From Clostridia bacterium (GTDB lineage Bacteria; Bacillota; Clostridia; Oscillospirales; Acutalibacteraceae): DNA of 32,081 nucleotides. Below the pieces are notes generated by a model. That model saw only the letters and a list, made by a program, of their open reading frames with translations, had not been told where the DNA came from and did not search any database. Below, piece after piece: positions 1-7,732 of the stretch. Position numbers and translations under genes: made by a program. Within the stretch, counting starts at the first letter, position 1, and each line of letters opens with the position of its first letter. The DNA is taken from positions 1 through 32,081 of the forward strand of contig JAFRJB010000070.1 in assembly GCA_017432485.1 (NCBI GenBank). Direction: 5' to 3'.

Positions 1-39
1 CGCACCCTAAAATCGGCAGATTTTTTGTCAGAATAAAGC

Positions 40-78
40 AAAATAGCCACTTAAGGCTGACGCCTAAGTGGCTATTTT
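40..78 (-). terminator. Strong hairpin downstream of the MIF-like gene
   Basis: A near-perfect inverted repeat with 14 bp fully paired arms (AAAATAGCCACTTA and its complement) plus a short bulged GC extension. On the minus strand it ends in TATTTT, and it lies about 90 nt after the MIF-like stop codon, so it is most likely that gene's terminator. The reverse reading could also end a gene lying left of the window. Confidence 0.6.
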
Positions 79-168
79 AATGCAATTATGGCGAAAAAGA
101 TGCGATTTGAGGGCTAACCTTCGTTACGGGCACTCACCTAATGCATCGGCGATTTATTATTGTTTTAT

Positions 169-510
169 TTAGAAATTCGCGCCGTTCCAGCCCCAATTTT
201 CAATCCCGTCGTACTTGACATAGATGCGCGCGGGCGCAATGCCGAGTTCTGCGGCAAGAATGTCCGTTACGAGTGCTGTCATCTTGTCTGCCGCAGCAGG
301 GTTGACCGCACCGTAAAGGCTCACTTCCGCAATGGCGCAGGGGTCGGCGGAGCCTTTAAAATACATCGTGCTCTCATCGGTAAACGAAAGCATCAGCCAG
401 CCTTCGCTCTTACCGGGAAAGGCTTCAATCGCCTTGCCGAATTTTGCTTTGATAACGTCGGCTGTTGCCGGCTCGATTTTGACATTGGTTGTGGTTTTAA
501 TATACGGCAT
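169..510 (-). CDS. MIF/tautomerase-superfamily protein (phenylpyruvate tautomerase-like)
   Basis: A 113-residue protein of the macrophage migration inhibitory factor group in the tautomerase superfamily, whose members use an N-terminal proline as catalytic base for keto-enol tautomerisation. The sequence begins Met-Pro-Tyr-Ile, giving Pro1 after Met removal. A Gly-Lys pair (PGKSEG) occupies the position of MIF Lys32. The central GSADPCAIAEVSLYG matches the GSSEPCALCSLHSIG region of MIF, and the C-terminus ends GWNGANF, like MIF GWNNSTFA. Length equals the family norm (about 114). The residue aligned with MIF Asn97 appears to be Lys (IYVKYD), a difference in the substrate pocket. The start at 510 is chosen because AAAGGAG sits just upstream; the longer frame to 603 has no such site. 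The gene follows trpS on the same strand and may share its transcript. The physiological substrate in bacteria is not known to me. Confidence 0.9.
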   Translation of the reverse strand: MPYIKTTTNVKIEPATADVIKAKFGKAIEAFPGKSEGWLMLSFTDESTMYFKGSADPCAIAEVSLYGAVNPAAADKMTALVTDILAAELGIAPARIYVKYDGIENWGWNGANF

Positions 511-583
511 AAGTTTTCTCCTTTCGGTTGCAATGCAAAGGTTTTCGCTACTCAGATAGCGGCGCTTGCGGCACAGATAAAAT

Positions 584-600
584 GCAACACAAAGTGTTGC
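584..600 (-). terminator. Possible weak terminator between trpS and the MIF-like gene
   Basis: GCAACAC-AAA-GTGTTGC is a perfect 7-bp hairpin. On the minus strand it is followed by ATTTT, so it could partly terminate trpS transcripts before the MIF-like gene. The T-run is short, so attenuation rather than full termination is possible. Confidence 0.35.
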
Positions 601-607
601 CACCTTT

Positions 608-641
608 CATTCCGAATTCCGAACTCCGCATTCCGCATTGC
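608..641. repeat. 7-bp simple repeat (nATTCCG-like), about 4.5 copies
   Basis: Successive units CATTCCG, AATTCCG, AACTCCG, CATTCCG and CATTGC lie just after the trpS stop codon. A low-complexity intergenic repeat; nothing suggests coding. Confidence 0.6.
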
Positions 642-665
642 TGTGGAATGACCTGTCATTCCACA
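642..665. repeat. Perfect 10-bp inverted repeat over the trpS stop codon
   Basis: TGTGGAATGA and TCATTCCACA flank a 4-nt loop, CCTG. The trpS stop codon (656-658) lies in one arm. There is no following T-run, so it is not a classical terminator; it could protect the mRNA 3' end. Confidence 0.6.
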
Positions 666-1663
666 ATAAATCCCATTTTCTTCATGGCCTTTTGCAAGGT
701 ACGGGCGCTCATGCGCTGTGCCTTTTCGTCGCCTGCGCGGTAGCATTCTTTGAGATACGCTCTGTCATCCATCAGCTCTTTGAAGCGCTGCTGTACCGGG
801 GTAAGCTCTGCAATGACACTTTCCGCGACTGCCACTTTAAAGTCGCCATAGCCCTTGCCGGTGAACTCATCTTCAATTTCTTCAAAGCTCTTGCCGGTGG
901 TGCAGGCGTAGATGCCCATCAGGTTATTAATCCCGTCTTTCCCATCGGCGTAGCGCACTTTAGCCTCACTGTCGGTCACGGCGCGCTTGAACTTCTTCAT
1001 GATGATATTCGGCTCATCGAGAATACTAATAAAAGAATTGGTATTGGCATCGGATTTGCTCATCTTCTTTTCGGGGTTGGCAAGGCTCATCACCCTTGCG
1101 CCGCGTTTGCCGATGTAGGCTTCGGGAATTTTGAAGACATTACCGAAATTGCCGTTGAAGCGCCCGGCAATATCGCGGGCAAGCTCCAAGTGCTGGCGCT
1201 GGTCTTCACCAACGGGCACATAATCGGGTTGGTAAAGCAGAATATCCGCCGCCATCAGCACCGGGTATGTGAACAGACCGGCATTGATGTTTTCGGGGTG
1301 CGCCTTACTTTTATCTTTAAACTGTGTCATGCGGGAAAGCTCCCCAAACTGCGTTGAGCAGGAGAGCAGCCACGCTAATTGCGCATGCGTGGGCACGTGG
1401 CTTTGAATAAACAGGGTGCTTTTTTCCGGGTCAAGCCCGATTGCCATTAACAGTGCATAGGTGCGCAGAATTCTTTCGCGCAGCTCTTTGGGCTCCTGTT
1501 TAACGGTAATGGCGTGCAAATCCGCCACGGCAAAGTAGGAAAAGAAGTCCTCTTCGAGGGTTTTCCAATTCTTTAAAGCCCCTAAATAGTTGCCCAAAGT
1601 AGGGGTGCCGGTGGGCTGAATACAACTTAAAATCACTTTTTTCTTTTGAGTATTGTTCTCCAT
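656..1663 (-). CDS. trpS: Tryptophanyl-tRNA synthetase
   Basis: A 335-residue class Ic aminoacyl-tRNA synthetase that charges tRNA-Trp with tryptophan in the cytoplasm. The first signature, in the HIGH position, is PTGTPTLGNYLGAL (residues 17-30, with Thr-Leu-Gly-Asn at 22-25). The second is KMSKS at residues 200-204. The conserved GEDQRQHLE segment lies at 152-160, and length matches bacterial TrpRS (about 330). The start at 1663 has GAGGTC about 6 nt upstream. The gene is divergent from glgP and precedes the MIF-like gene on the same strand. No T-box leader is visible: only about 30 nt separate the predicted transcription start from the start codon, so regulation through uncharged tRNA at this promoter is unlikely. 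Confidence 0.97.
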   Translation of the reverse strand: MENNTQKKKVILSCIQPTGTPTLGNYLGALKNWKTLEEDFFSYFAVADLHAITVKQEPKELRERILRTYALLMAIGLDPEKSTLFIQSHVPTHAQLAWLLSCSTQFGELSRMTQFKDKSKAHPENINAGLFTYPVLMAADILLYQPDYVPVGEDQRQHLELARDIAGRFNGNFGNVFKIPEAYIGKRGARVMSLANPEKKMSKSDANTNSFISILDEPNIIMKKFKRAVTDSEAKVRYADGKDGINNLMGIYACTTGKSFEEIEDEFTGKGYGDFKVAVAESVIAELTPVQQRFKELMDDRAYLKECYRAGDEKAQRMSARTLQKAMKKMGFIVE

Positions 1664-1695
1664 TTTTTGACCTCACGCATAGTATTATGAGCAAT

Positions 1696-1724
1696 ATTAT
1701 AACATATATTGTTGATTTTGTCAC
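1696..1724 (-). promoter_or_regulatory. Sigma-A promoter of trpS
   Basis: On the minus strand, -35 GTGACA (1719-1724) and a perfect -10 TATAAT (1696-1701) are separated by exactly 17 bp, about 33 bp before the trpS start codon. The -35 box directly abuts that of the divergent glgP promoter. Confidence 0.75.
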
Positions 1725-1753
1725 TTGAAAAAAAGAGTAATTTATTATATGAT
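1725..1753 (+). promoter_or_regulatory. Sigma-A promoter of glgP
   Basis: -35 TTGAAA (1725-1730), 17-bp spacer, -10 TATGAT (1748-1753). This leaves a leader of roughly 70 nt before the glgP start. Confidence 0.75.
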
Positions 1754-1828
1754 AATAGAACTTAATTAACGCAGTTAAGTCTAAACAAGTAGGTTTAGCT
1801 CCAAAATAGAAACGAAGGAGAAACAAAA

Positions 1829-4258
1829 TTGAGTAAAAAAATGACCAAAAAAGATGTGGCGGCAGCTATAGAGGGCAAACTCTCTCATGTGTTTAGCGTC
1901 ACTCCCGATACGGCTTCCAACAGCCAGATTTATAAAGCCTGTGCGCTCGTGGCAAAGGATTTGATGGTCGGCGAAAGAGCCGATTTTGTCACAAGAGCCA
2001 AAAAAGACACCCACTCCAAAAAGGTTTACTACCTCTGCATGGAGTTTTTGATGGGCAGAAGTTTAAAAAATGCCCTGTTCAACCTCGGTTTGACCAAAGA
2101 GTTTGAGAGCGTGCTCAAAGATTACGGTGTCAATTTAGAGGATATTGAAGAATTAGAGCCGGATGCCGGTTTGGGTAACGGCGGTCTCGGCAGATTGGCT
2201 GCCTGTTATTTAGACGGCCTTGCCAACCGCGGTTTTGATGCAATGGGTTATTCCATTCGCTATGAATACGGCATTTTCCGCCAAAAGCTGGTTGAAGGCT
2301 GGCAGACAGAGTTGCCCGATTTCTGGCTTCCCGGCGGTGAAGTGTGGCTCGTTCCCTGCAAGGAAGATGCCAAGGAAATCCACATCGGCGGTATTGTAGG
2401 CAGTGTGTGGCACGGCGAGTATCACCAATCGGTAGCAGAGAATTACTCCACTATCTATGCGATTCCTTATGATATGATGGTTCCGGCGGAAGACGGCAAG
2501 GCAGTTGCAGTCTTAAGATTGTGGGCGGCGGAAGCACCCGGCTTCGATATGACTGCTTTTAACCAGGGCTTATATATGAACGCTGTCGAAGAAAACGCGA
2601 TGGCACAGGTTATCAGCAAGGTGCTCTACCCTGCCGACAACCATATTGAAGGCAAATCCCTGCGCTTAAAGCAGCAGTATTTCCTCGTTTCGGCTTCCGT
2701 GCAGGATATTATCGGCAGACATTTAGCGCAGTACGGCACCCTTGACAACCTGCCCGAAAAGGTCGCTATTCATATTAACGACACCCATCCGACTATGGCA
2801 ATTCCCGAAATGATGCGCATTATGCTTGATGAATGCGGTTATGATTGGGATAAGGCGATGGATATTATCCAGAGAACCTTTGCTTACACCAACCACACCG
2901 TTATGGCGGAAGCGCTTGAAAAGTGGCCGGAAGATTTATACAGAAACCTCTTCCCGCGCATCTATGAAATCACCAAAGAGATGGACAATCGCCTGCGCTC
3001 CTGGGTGTGGGAAAGCACCCATAATGCGGATATTGTCGAAAAATTGGCAATCACCGGCGGCGGTATGGTGAAGATGGCAAATATGTGCGTGGCAATCTGC
3101 CACAGTGTCAACGGCGTTTCGGCGCTGCACAGCCAAATTTTAAAAGATACCGTGTTCCATGATTATTATGAACTGATGCCGCTCAAATTTAAAAATGTGA
3201 CCAACGGTATTGCCCACAGGCGCTGGCTTTGCCAGGCAAACCCCGAGCTGACCGCTTATCTGAAGAAAAAAATCGGACCGGGCTTTATCAAGGACGGGGC
3301 GCAGTTGGAAAAACTCAAGGCGTTTGCGGATGACGACAAGACCCTTGAGGAATTGATGCAGATTAAAAAGAATAACAAAATCCGCTTTGCCAAGTACATT
3401 AAGAAAAAGCAAAAAATCGATATCAACCCCGACTCGATTTTTGATGTGCAGGTTAAGCGTTTGCACGAATACAAGCGCCAGATGCTTAACGCACTTAACA
3501 TTTGGTCGAAGTATCTGGAACTTAAGCGCAACCCCACTATGGACTTTGTGCCGCATACCTACATTTTCGGTGCAAAGGCGGCGCCCGGCTATTTTGTGGC
3601 AAAGAAAATCATTGAATTTATCTGCACCATTGCCAAAATCATCAACAACGACCCGGATATCGGCGACAAGATGAAAGTGGTGTATGTGGAAGATTATAAT
3701 GTTTCCGTTGCCGAAATGCTCATGCCGGCGGCAGACATTTCCGAGCAAATTTCTTTGGCGGGCACCGAAGCATCGGGTACCGGTAACATGAAACTGATGA
3801 TTAACGGTGCGGTGACTCTCGGCACGATGGACGGCGCCAATGTCGAAATCTATGAGGCTGTCGGTGAAGACAACATCATTATCTTCGGCATGGATGCCAC
3901 AGAGGTAGAGGCGCTGCAAAAAGAGGACTATCGCCCGCAGAATTACTACATCAACAATCCGCATGCCAAAGAAGCGATTGATGCGATTATGGCAGGTATC
4001 GGCGGCAAGGAATTCCCCGAAATTGTCAATACGCTGACCGTTACCGACCAATATATGGTTTTGGCGGACTTCGCGGATTACCAGCAGGCGCAGGCAAAGG
4101 TAGATGCCTTGTGGAAAGACAAAAAAGCATTTGCCAAAATGAGCCTGATGAACATAGCTTCTGCCGGTATTTTTGCGGCAGACAGAGCCGTGTTGGAATA
4201 CGCCGATAATATTTGGCAGGCAAAGCCGGTCAAAAAGACTATTGCCGGTAAAAAATAA
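1829..4258 (+). CDS. glgP: Glycogen/starch/maltodextrin phosphorylase
   Basis: An 809-residue GT35 phosphorylase that releases glucose-1-phosphate from alpha-1,4-glucan ends using phosphate and pyridoxal phosphate (PLP). The PLP signature EASGTGNMKLMINGA is present with the Schiff-base lysine at residue 655, followed by the typical LGTMDGANVEI. N-terminal landmarks ELEPDAGLGNGGLGRLAACYLD and YGIFRQK are also typical, and length fits the family (about 800). I prefer the TTG start at 1829: AAGGAG ends 8 nt before it, whereas the nearest in-frame ATG (1841) is 20 nt away. The gene stands alone, between its own promoter and a strong terminator, rather than in a glg operon. Confidence 0.97.
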   Translation: MSKKMTKKDVAAAIEGKLSHVFSVTPDTASNSQIYKACALVAKDLMVGERADFVTRAKKDTHSKKVYYLCMEFLMGRSLKNALFNLGLTKEFESVLKDYGVNLEDIEELEPDAGLGNGGLGRLAACYLDGLANRGFDAMGYSIRYEYGIFRQKLVEGWQTELPDFWLPGGEVWLVPCKEDAKEIHIGGIVGSVWHGEYHQSVAENYSTIYAIPYDMMVPAEDGKAVAVLRLWAAEAPGFDMTAFNQGLYMNAVEENAMAQVISKVLYPADNHIEGKSLRLKQQYFLVSASVQDIIGRHLAQYGTLDNLPEKVAIHINDTHPTMAIPEMMRIMLDECGYDWDKAMDIIQRTFAYTNHTVMAEALEKWPEDLYRNLFPRIYEITKEMDNRLRSWVWESTHNADIVEKLAITGGGMVKMANMCVAICHSVNGVSALHSQILKDTVFHDYYELMPLKFKNVTNGIAHRRWLCQANPELTAYLKKKIGPGFIKDGAQLEKLKAFADDDKTLEELMQIKKNNKIRFAKYIKKKQKIDINPDSIFDVQVKRLHEYKRQMLNALNIWSKYLELKRNPTMDFVPHTYIFGAKAAPGYFVAKKIIEFICTIAKIINNDPDIGDKMKVVYVEDYNVSVAEMLMPAADISEQISLAGTEASGTGNMKLMINGAVTLGTMDGANVEIYEAVGEDNIIIFGMDATEVEALQKEDYRPQNYYINNPHAKEAIDAIMAGIGGKEFPEIVNTLTVTDQYMVLADFADYQQAQAKVDALWKDKKAFAKMSLMNIASAGIFAADRAVLEYADNIWQAKPVKKTIAGKK

Positions 4259-4269
4259 TGCATTTTTAG

Positions 4270-4303
4270 GAAACCGCCGTTTTCAAAAACGGCGGTTTCT
4301 TTT
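4270..4303 (+). terminator. Terminator of glgP
   Basis: A 13-bp perfect stem (GAAACCGCCGTTT with its complement), 4-nt loop, then TTTTA, starting 11 nt after the glgP stop codon. Confidence 0.9.
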
Positions 4304-5058
4304 ATCGCTGTGTAGCGCCTTCATAAAAAGACAGAGTGAGCACGTGTGCAATGCGCGCTTAAGCGGGGAGCCGGGAGATTGTGAGAGAATTTCTCAAGTA
4401 TGTTATCGGCAAAAAAGGGCTATTTAAAAAACGCACTGTGAAACAATAAAACAGCATGTGCAGGGAGTTCGCAAGAAAAGTAAGATTATATACTACTTCT
4501 TTAGGGCACACTAATCTGCTGTATTTATACATGCTTTTTAATAAAGATTTAAACATTAGTTTAAATATATTTAAAACGCGCAGCCGTGGTAAACGCATCG
4601 AATGTACAGGCGGGGCGACAAACTGCCGTGCCAACCGGAAAAGCTGTTATACCGGCAAAATAAAACAGAAAAAATTTCGCATATTCCCGTAAATTAACAG
4701 ATGACAAAAAAAGAGAATTTGAAAAGTATAACTATTTAAAATATTCTTTTATTTTCAGAAAAAACAGCTATTATTTCAACTTCACGTGAAGTTTAGATAG
4801 TAGTTGTTTTTCTTTACAGAGCGGCGGGAGGCAAACTGTATCTGTTCGGCTGTTATAGGGCAAGTTTTGCCTTCACCGTGCTGTCAAAAGGCTGCGCGGC
4901 ACGAAGCGCAATAATTTGGCAGGTTGCCGGCTGCCGGCGCGCCACATGCGCTTTCAAAAAAGCAAAAATATACATTTCGCGTTTTGGCTCTTAGGATTCT
5001 GTCAAATGAAAGTGTATCCTCGTAACCCCTTTTAACCCGATTGTAAACGCTTAGTAAT
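4304..5058. other. Long intergenic region without a recognisable gene
   Basis: About 750 nt between the glgP terminator and the promoter of the next gene. I see no open frame with both a ribosome-binding site and family resemblance. Contents: an AT-rich stretch with the 8-bp palindrome ATTTAAAC-ATTA-GTTTAAAT at 4547-4566, the large hairpin at 4757-4813, and GC-rich sequence at about 4900-4950. Two TTGTAAAC octamers lie 18 bp apart (5041-5048 and 5059-5066); the second overlaps the downstream -35 box and could be an operator. It could hold an unrecognised small RNA or a decayed mobile element. Confidence 0.6.
4757..4813. repeat. 57-nt imperfect palindrome
   Basis: Arms of about 28 nt start AGAAAAAAC and end GTTTTTCT around a perfect 16-nt core palindrome, AACTTCACGTGAAGTT (4778-4793). 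Four or so mismatches and one bulge occur in the arms. With runs of A upstream and T downstream it could be a bidirectional terminator, for example of an unrecognised small RNA, or a remnant of a palindromic mobile element. Confidence 0.6.
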
Positions 5059-5087
5059 TTGTAAACAAGATAAAAAAGTAGTATAAT
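5059..5087 (+). promoter_or_regulatory. Sigma-A promoter of the secreted glucosaminidase-like gene
   Basis: -35 TTGTAA (5059-5064), 17-bp spacer, perfect -10 TATAAT (5082-5087), about 32 bp before the start codon at 5120. The -35 overlaps the second of two TTGTAAAC octamers spaced 18 bp apart. Confidence 0.7.
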
Positions 5088-5119
5088 ATTCTATATACGG
5101 AACAAAAGAAGGTGAAAGA

Positions 5120-7666
5120 ATGAAAAAATTCATCGCGTTATTATTATGTTTGGTAACTATCGGCGGCACCTGCGCGTTTTCTGCTGCGGCAGATGATTTT
5201 TCAAGCGTGCTTGCCTGTTTTCCCGATTCCTATAAAGCTTCCTTAACCGCCCTGCACAAAGCGCACCCGAATTGGGTGTTTAAGCGTGTGAGTGTCGGCA
5301 GAAACTTTGCAACCTGTTTAAACGCCGAGCACAACTGCCGGCAGCAGTTATGCACTTTAGAGGCTTCTTCGGCAAGCGACCCGCGCGTGTGCCCGAGCAG
5401 TTGTAAAGACAAAGCATATCATTTGATTGCTGACGGGACCCGTTGCGCTTCATATGATTATATTGCCGAGTGTATGGATCCGACCAATTACCTCAGAGAC
5501 AATTTCATTTTCCAATTTGAATATCAAAACGCCAAAAGTTACTATACGCAGGCAATGTTAGAGAAGGCGCTTGATAATTCTTATTCCTTTATGTATAAAA
5601 AGACCTGCAAAGTAGGCGGTAAAACTTATTATTACTCACAAATTATTTTGGAGGCGTGTAAAGCAAATAATGTCGATGCCCTCTTTATTATCAGCCGCAT
5701 TACCAACGAAGTGGGCGCACTCTACCCGGTAAAACTTGCCAGGGGTTATGCGTATAACGGCAAAACCGTTTATAATTTCTTCTCGGTGGGCGCCTATCCG
5801 ACTTATTCCAATGGCAAATTAATCACTGCGCCCGAAAACGGTGCCAAATACGCTTATAGCAAGGGCTGGACCAATCCGAAAGCGGCGCTGGAGGGCGGCA
5901 TCAAATTCATTGCGCAAAATTACACCAAAGCAGGACAATACACCAACTATTTCCAAAAGTACCAAGTCAATCCCAAATGCGAGTATGACTTTTACCAGCA
6001 TCAATATATGCAGGGTGTGGAGGCAATTATCAATGAGTCCGGCTACACCTACAAGAATTATGTGAAACTGGGCATTCTTGAAAAGGCACATGTCTTTTAT
6101 CTGCCGGTATATGAAAACCTTTCGAAGGTAAACTACGAAGCGCAGGATTTAAAATTTAAGAGCGCAACCGACAGTACAAACTATTATTATGTCAATGCCC
6201 AAGTGGCCAGCGAGCTTGCACTCAGAAGCGGTGCCGGTACAGGTTATACAAAATTAGCAGGGCTTACGCGCGGCGCGTTGGTACAGTATCTCGGCAGATC
6301 CGGACTTTGGTACAAAGTCAAAGTGCTCAACAGCGGCAATAAAGGCAAAACCGGTTATGTGCACTCGGATTATCTGAATGCTGCACAGAAGCTGTTTGTG
6401 CAAAAGGGCGCGAAGGCAACATTAAAGCCCAAGGTACGCACTTCGACTTGTTCCTATGCTTTGGCGGCGGAAACGGTTTCCGGTGCTGCTACTATTTCCG
6501 GCGGCATCGCCTACGGCAAAAAAATCGGCAGCAGCGTATTTCGTGCCAAATCAAGCGCCGGCAGAGTCGGCTATATCGAAATTGCCTGCACCGGTGTGAT
6601 TGCTGCTCCGGTTTGCACGGCAACCGGCGGCAATAAGAAAGTGACCATTAGTTGGAAAGCCATAAGTGATGCGCAGAGTTACCGCGTTTATTCCTATAAC
6701 ACATCGACAAAAAAATATACGAGATTAACGCAGACAACGGCTACATCCTACACCGCCGGCGGCTTAGCAAACAGCACAAAATATACTTTCCTGGTGCGTG
6801 CGGTGGATATTTATGGCGGCGCCAGTGCTTACACGACAAAGAATCATGTAACGGCATTAACACTTCCCGGAAAACCCGCAGTAAAAATAGAAGCGACAAC
6901 AAATGCCGTCACCTTAAAGTGGGCGGCAGTCAAGGGCGCGGTCAAATACGGTATTTGGCAGTATAACAGCGCCAAAGATAATTACACCAAACTTGCCAAT
7001 ACGGATAAATTAAGTTATACCATCTCCGGGTTGAAGGCAAACAGCAAATACATTTACTTGGTGCGCTCTTATAACGCGACAGGCTGGAGCGCCTTTACGC
7101 GCGCCGACAATGTGAGCATTGTTACGGCGCCGACAGCACCGCAGGTGACTGCGACAGGCGGCGAAAAAGCCATTCGCCTGCGCTGGAACAGCTGTACGGG
7201 CGCGGCATTTTACAGAGTGTATGCTTACAATACGGCAACCAAAAAGTACACAAGGCTTGCGCAAACCACAGCTTTAACGTATAAAATCACTGACCTTGCC
7301 GAAGGCACGCAGTATATGTATCTTGTCAGGGCGTTCCGCTCGGCGGCTTCCGGCAGCACTTACAGTGAAAAGAACCACGTGAGCGCCTATACGATTCCGA
7401 CAAAACCGACTGTCAGCACCAAAGCCGGCAGTACGGCAGTGACACTCAGTTGGAAAGCGGTTAAAAGCGCCGTTCACTATGGCGTTTGGCTGTATGATGC
7501 GCAGAGTAACAGCTACCAAAAGCTCGCCAACACCACTGCGCTTACCTATGAAGTCGGCGACTTGGAACCCGGCACACAATATCGCTTTTTGGTAAGGGCG
7601 CATAACGATACCGGATGGAATAAATACACCGCCAAAGATACGGTGGCAGTGACCACACTCGGGTAA
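5120..7666 (+). CDS. Secreted cell-wall glucosaminidase-like protein with SH3 and four FnIII domains
   Basis: An 848-residue exported protein. Residues 1-24 are a signal peptide (Lys-Lys, hydrophobic core, Ala-Ala-Ala). Residues about 30-345 resemble GH73/LytG-type peptidoglycan N-acetylglucosaminidases: YYYSQIILEACKANNVDAL leads into SRITNEVG, whose Glu197 is the likely catalytic acid, followed by YNFFSVGAYPTY and a C-terminal WTNPKAALEGG-type segment. An SH3-like domain spans about 357-424 (ALRSGAGTGYTKL, GYVHSDYL). Four FnIII domains follow at about 495-577, 578-668, 672-760 and 762-848, alternating in type A-B-A-B. The N-terminal section (65-120) is rich in cysteine, which is unusual. No LPXTG or other sorting motif is seen, so SH3 and FnIII probably hold it to the wall. 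ATG 5120 has AGAAGGTG upstream. The precise bond cleaved is inferred, not shown. Confidence 0.75.
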   Translation: MKKFIALLLCLVTIGGTCAFSAAADDFSSVLACFPDSYKASLTALHKAHPNWVFKRVSVGRNFATCLNAEHNCRQQLCTLEASSASDPRVCPSSCKDKAYHLIADGTRCASYDYIAECMDPTNYLRDNFIFQFEYQNAKSYYTQAMLEKALDNSYSFMYKKTCKVGGKTYYYSQIILEACKANNVDALFIISRITNEVGALYPVKLARGYAYNGKTVYNFFSVGAYPTYSNGKLITAPENGAKYAYSKGWTNPKAALEGGIKFIAQNYTKAGQYTNYFQKYQVNPKCEYDFYQHQYMQGVEAIINESGYTYKNYVKLGILEKAHVFYLPVYENLSKVNYEAQDLKFKSATDSTNYYYVNAQVASELALRSGAGTGYTKLAGLTRGALVQYLGRSGLWYKVKVLNSGNKGKTGYVHSDYLNAAQKLFVQKGAKATLKPKVRTSTCSYALAAETVSGAATISGGIAYGKKIGSSVFRAKSSAGRVGYIEIACTGVIAAPVCTATGGNKKVTISWKAISDAQSYRVYSYNTSTKKYTRLTQTTATSYTAGGLANSTKYTFLVRAVDIYGGASAYTTKNHVTALTLPGKPAVKIEATTNAVTLKWAAVKGAVKYGIWQYNSAKDNYTKLANTDKLSYTISGLKANSKYIYLVRSYNATGWSAFTRADNVSIVTAPTAPQVTATGGEKAIRLRWNSCTGAAFYRVYAYNTATKKYTRLAQTTALTYKITDLAEGTQYMYLVRAFRSAASGSTYSEKNHVSAYTIPTKPTVSTKAGSTAVTLSWKAVKSAVHYGVWLYDAQSNSYQKLANTTALTYEVGDLEPGTQYRFLVRAHNDTGWNKYTAKDTVAVTTLG

Positions 7667-7674
7667 CAAAAAAT

Positions 7675-7717
7675 CAAAAAACTCTTGCAAGCCTCTATGT
7701 CTTGCAAGAGTTTTTTT
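7675..7717. terminator. Bidirectional terminator between the glucosaminidase-like gene and hflX
   Basis: ACTCTTGCAAG and CTTGCAAGAGT form an 11-bp stem with a 9-nt loop, with A's before and seven T's after. It can serve the plus-strand gene and, in reverse, hflX, whose stop is at 7733. Confidence 0.85.
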
Positions 7718-7732
7718 GCAGATGGTTTTTTA

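Noticed and set aside
1664..1828. T-box riboswitch expected before a Firmicutes trpS
   Set aside because: The leader is only about 30 nt from the predicted start point, with no specifier hairpin or TGG-containing T-box sequence.
3140..4051. 303-codon antisense frame in glgP
   Set aside because: Mirror of a strongly conserved phosphorylase; His/Asn-rich composition typical of antisense shadows.
4456..4692. 78-codon open frame in the large intergenic region
   Set aside because: No ribosome-binding site, atypical composition and no family resemblance; the opposite-strand frame at 4359-4634 is equally poor.
5041..5119. Riboswitch (c-di-AMP or c-di-GMP type) before the cell-wall hydrolase gene
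   Set aside because: The predicted leader is about 25 nt and no conserved core of those riboswitches is visible upstream.
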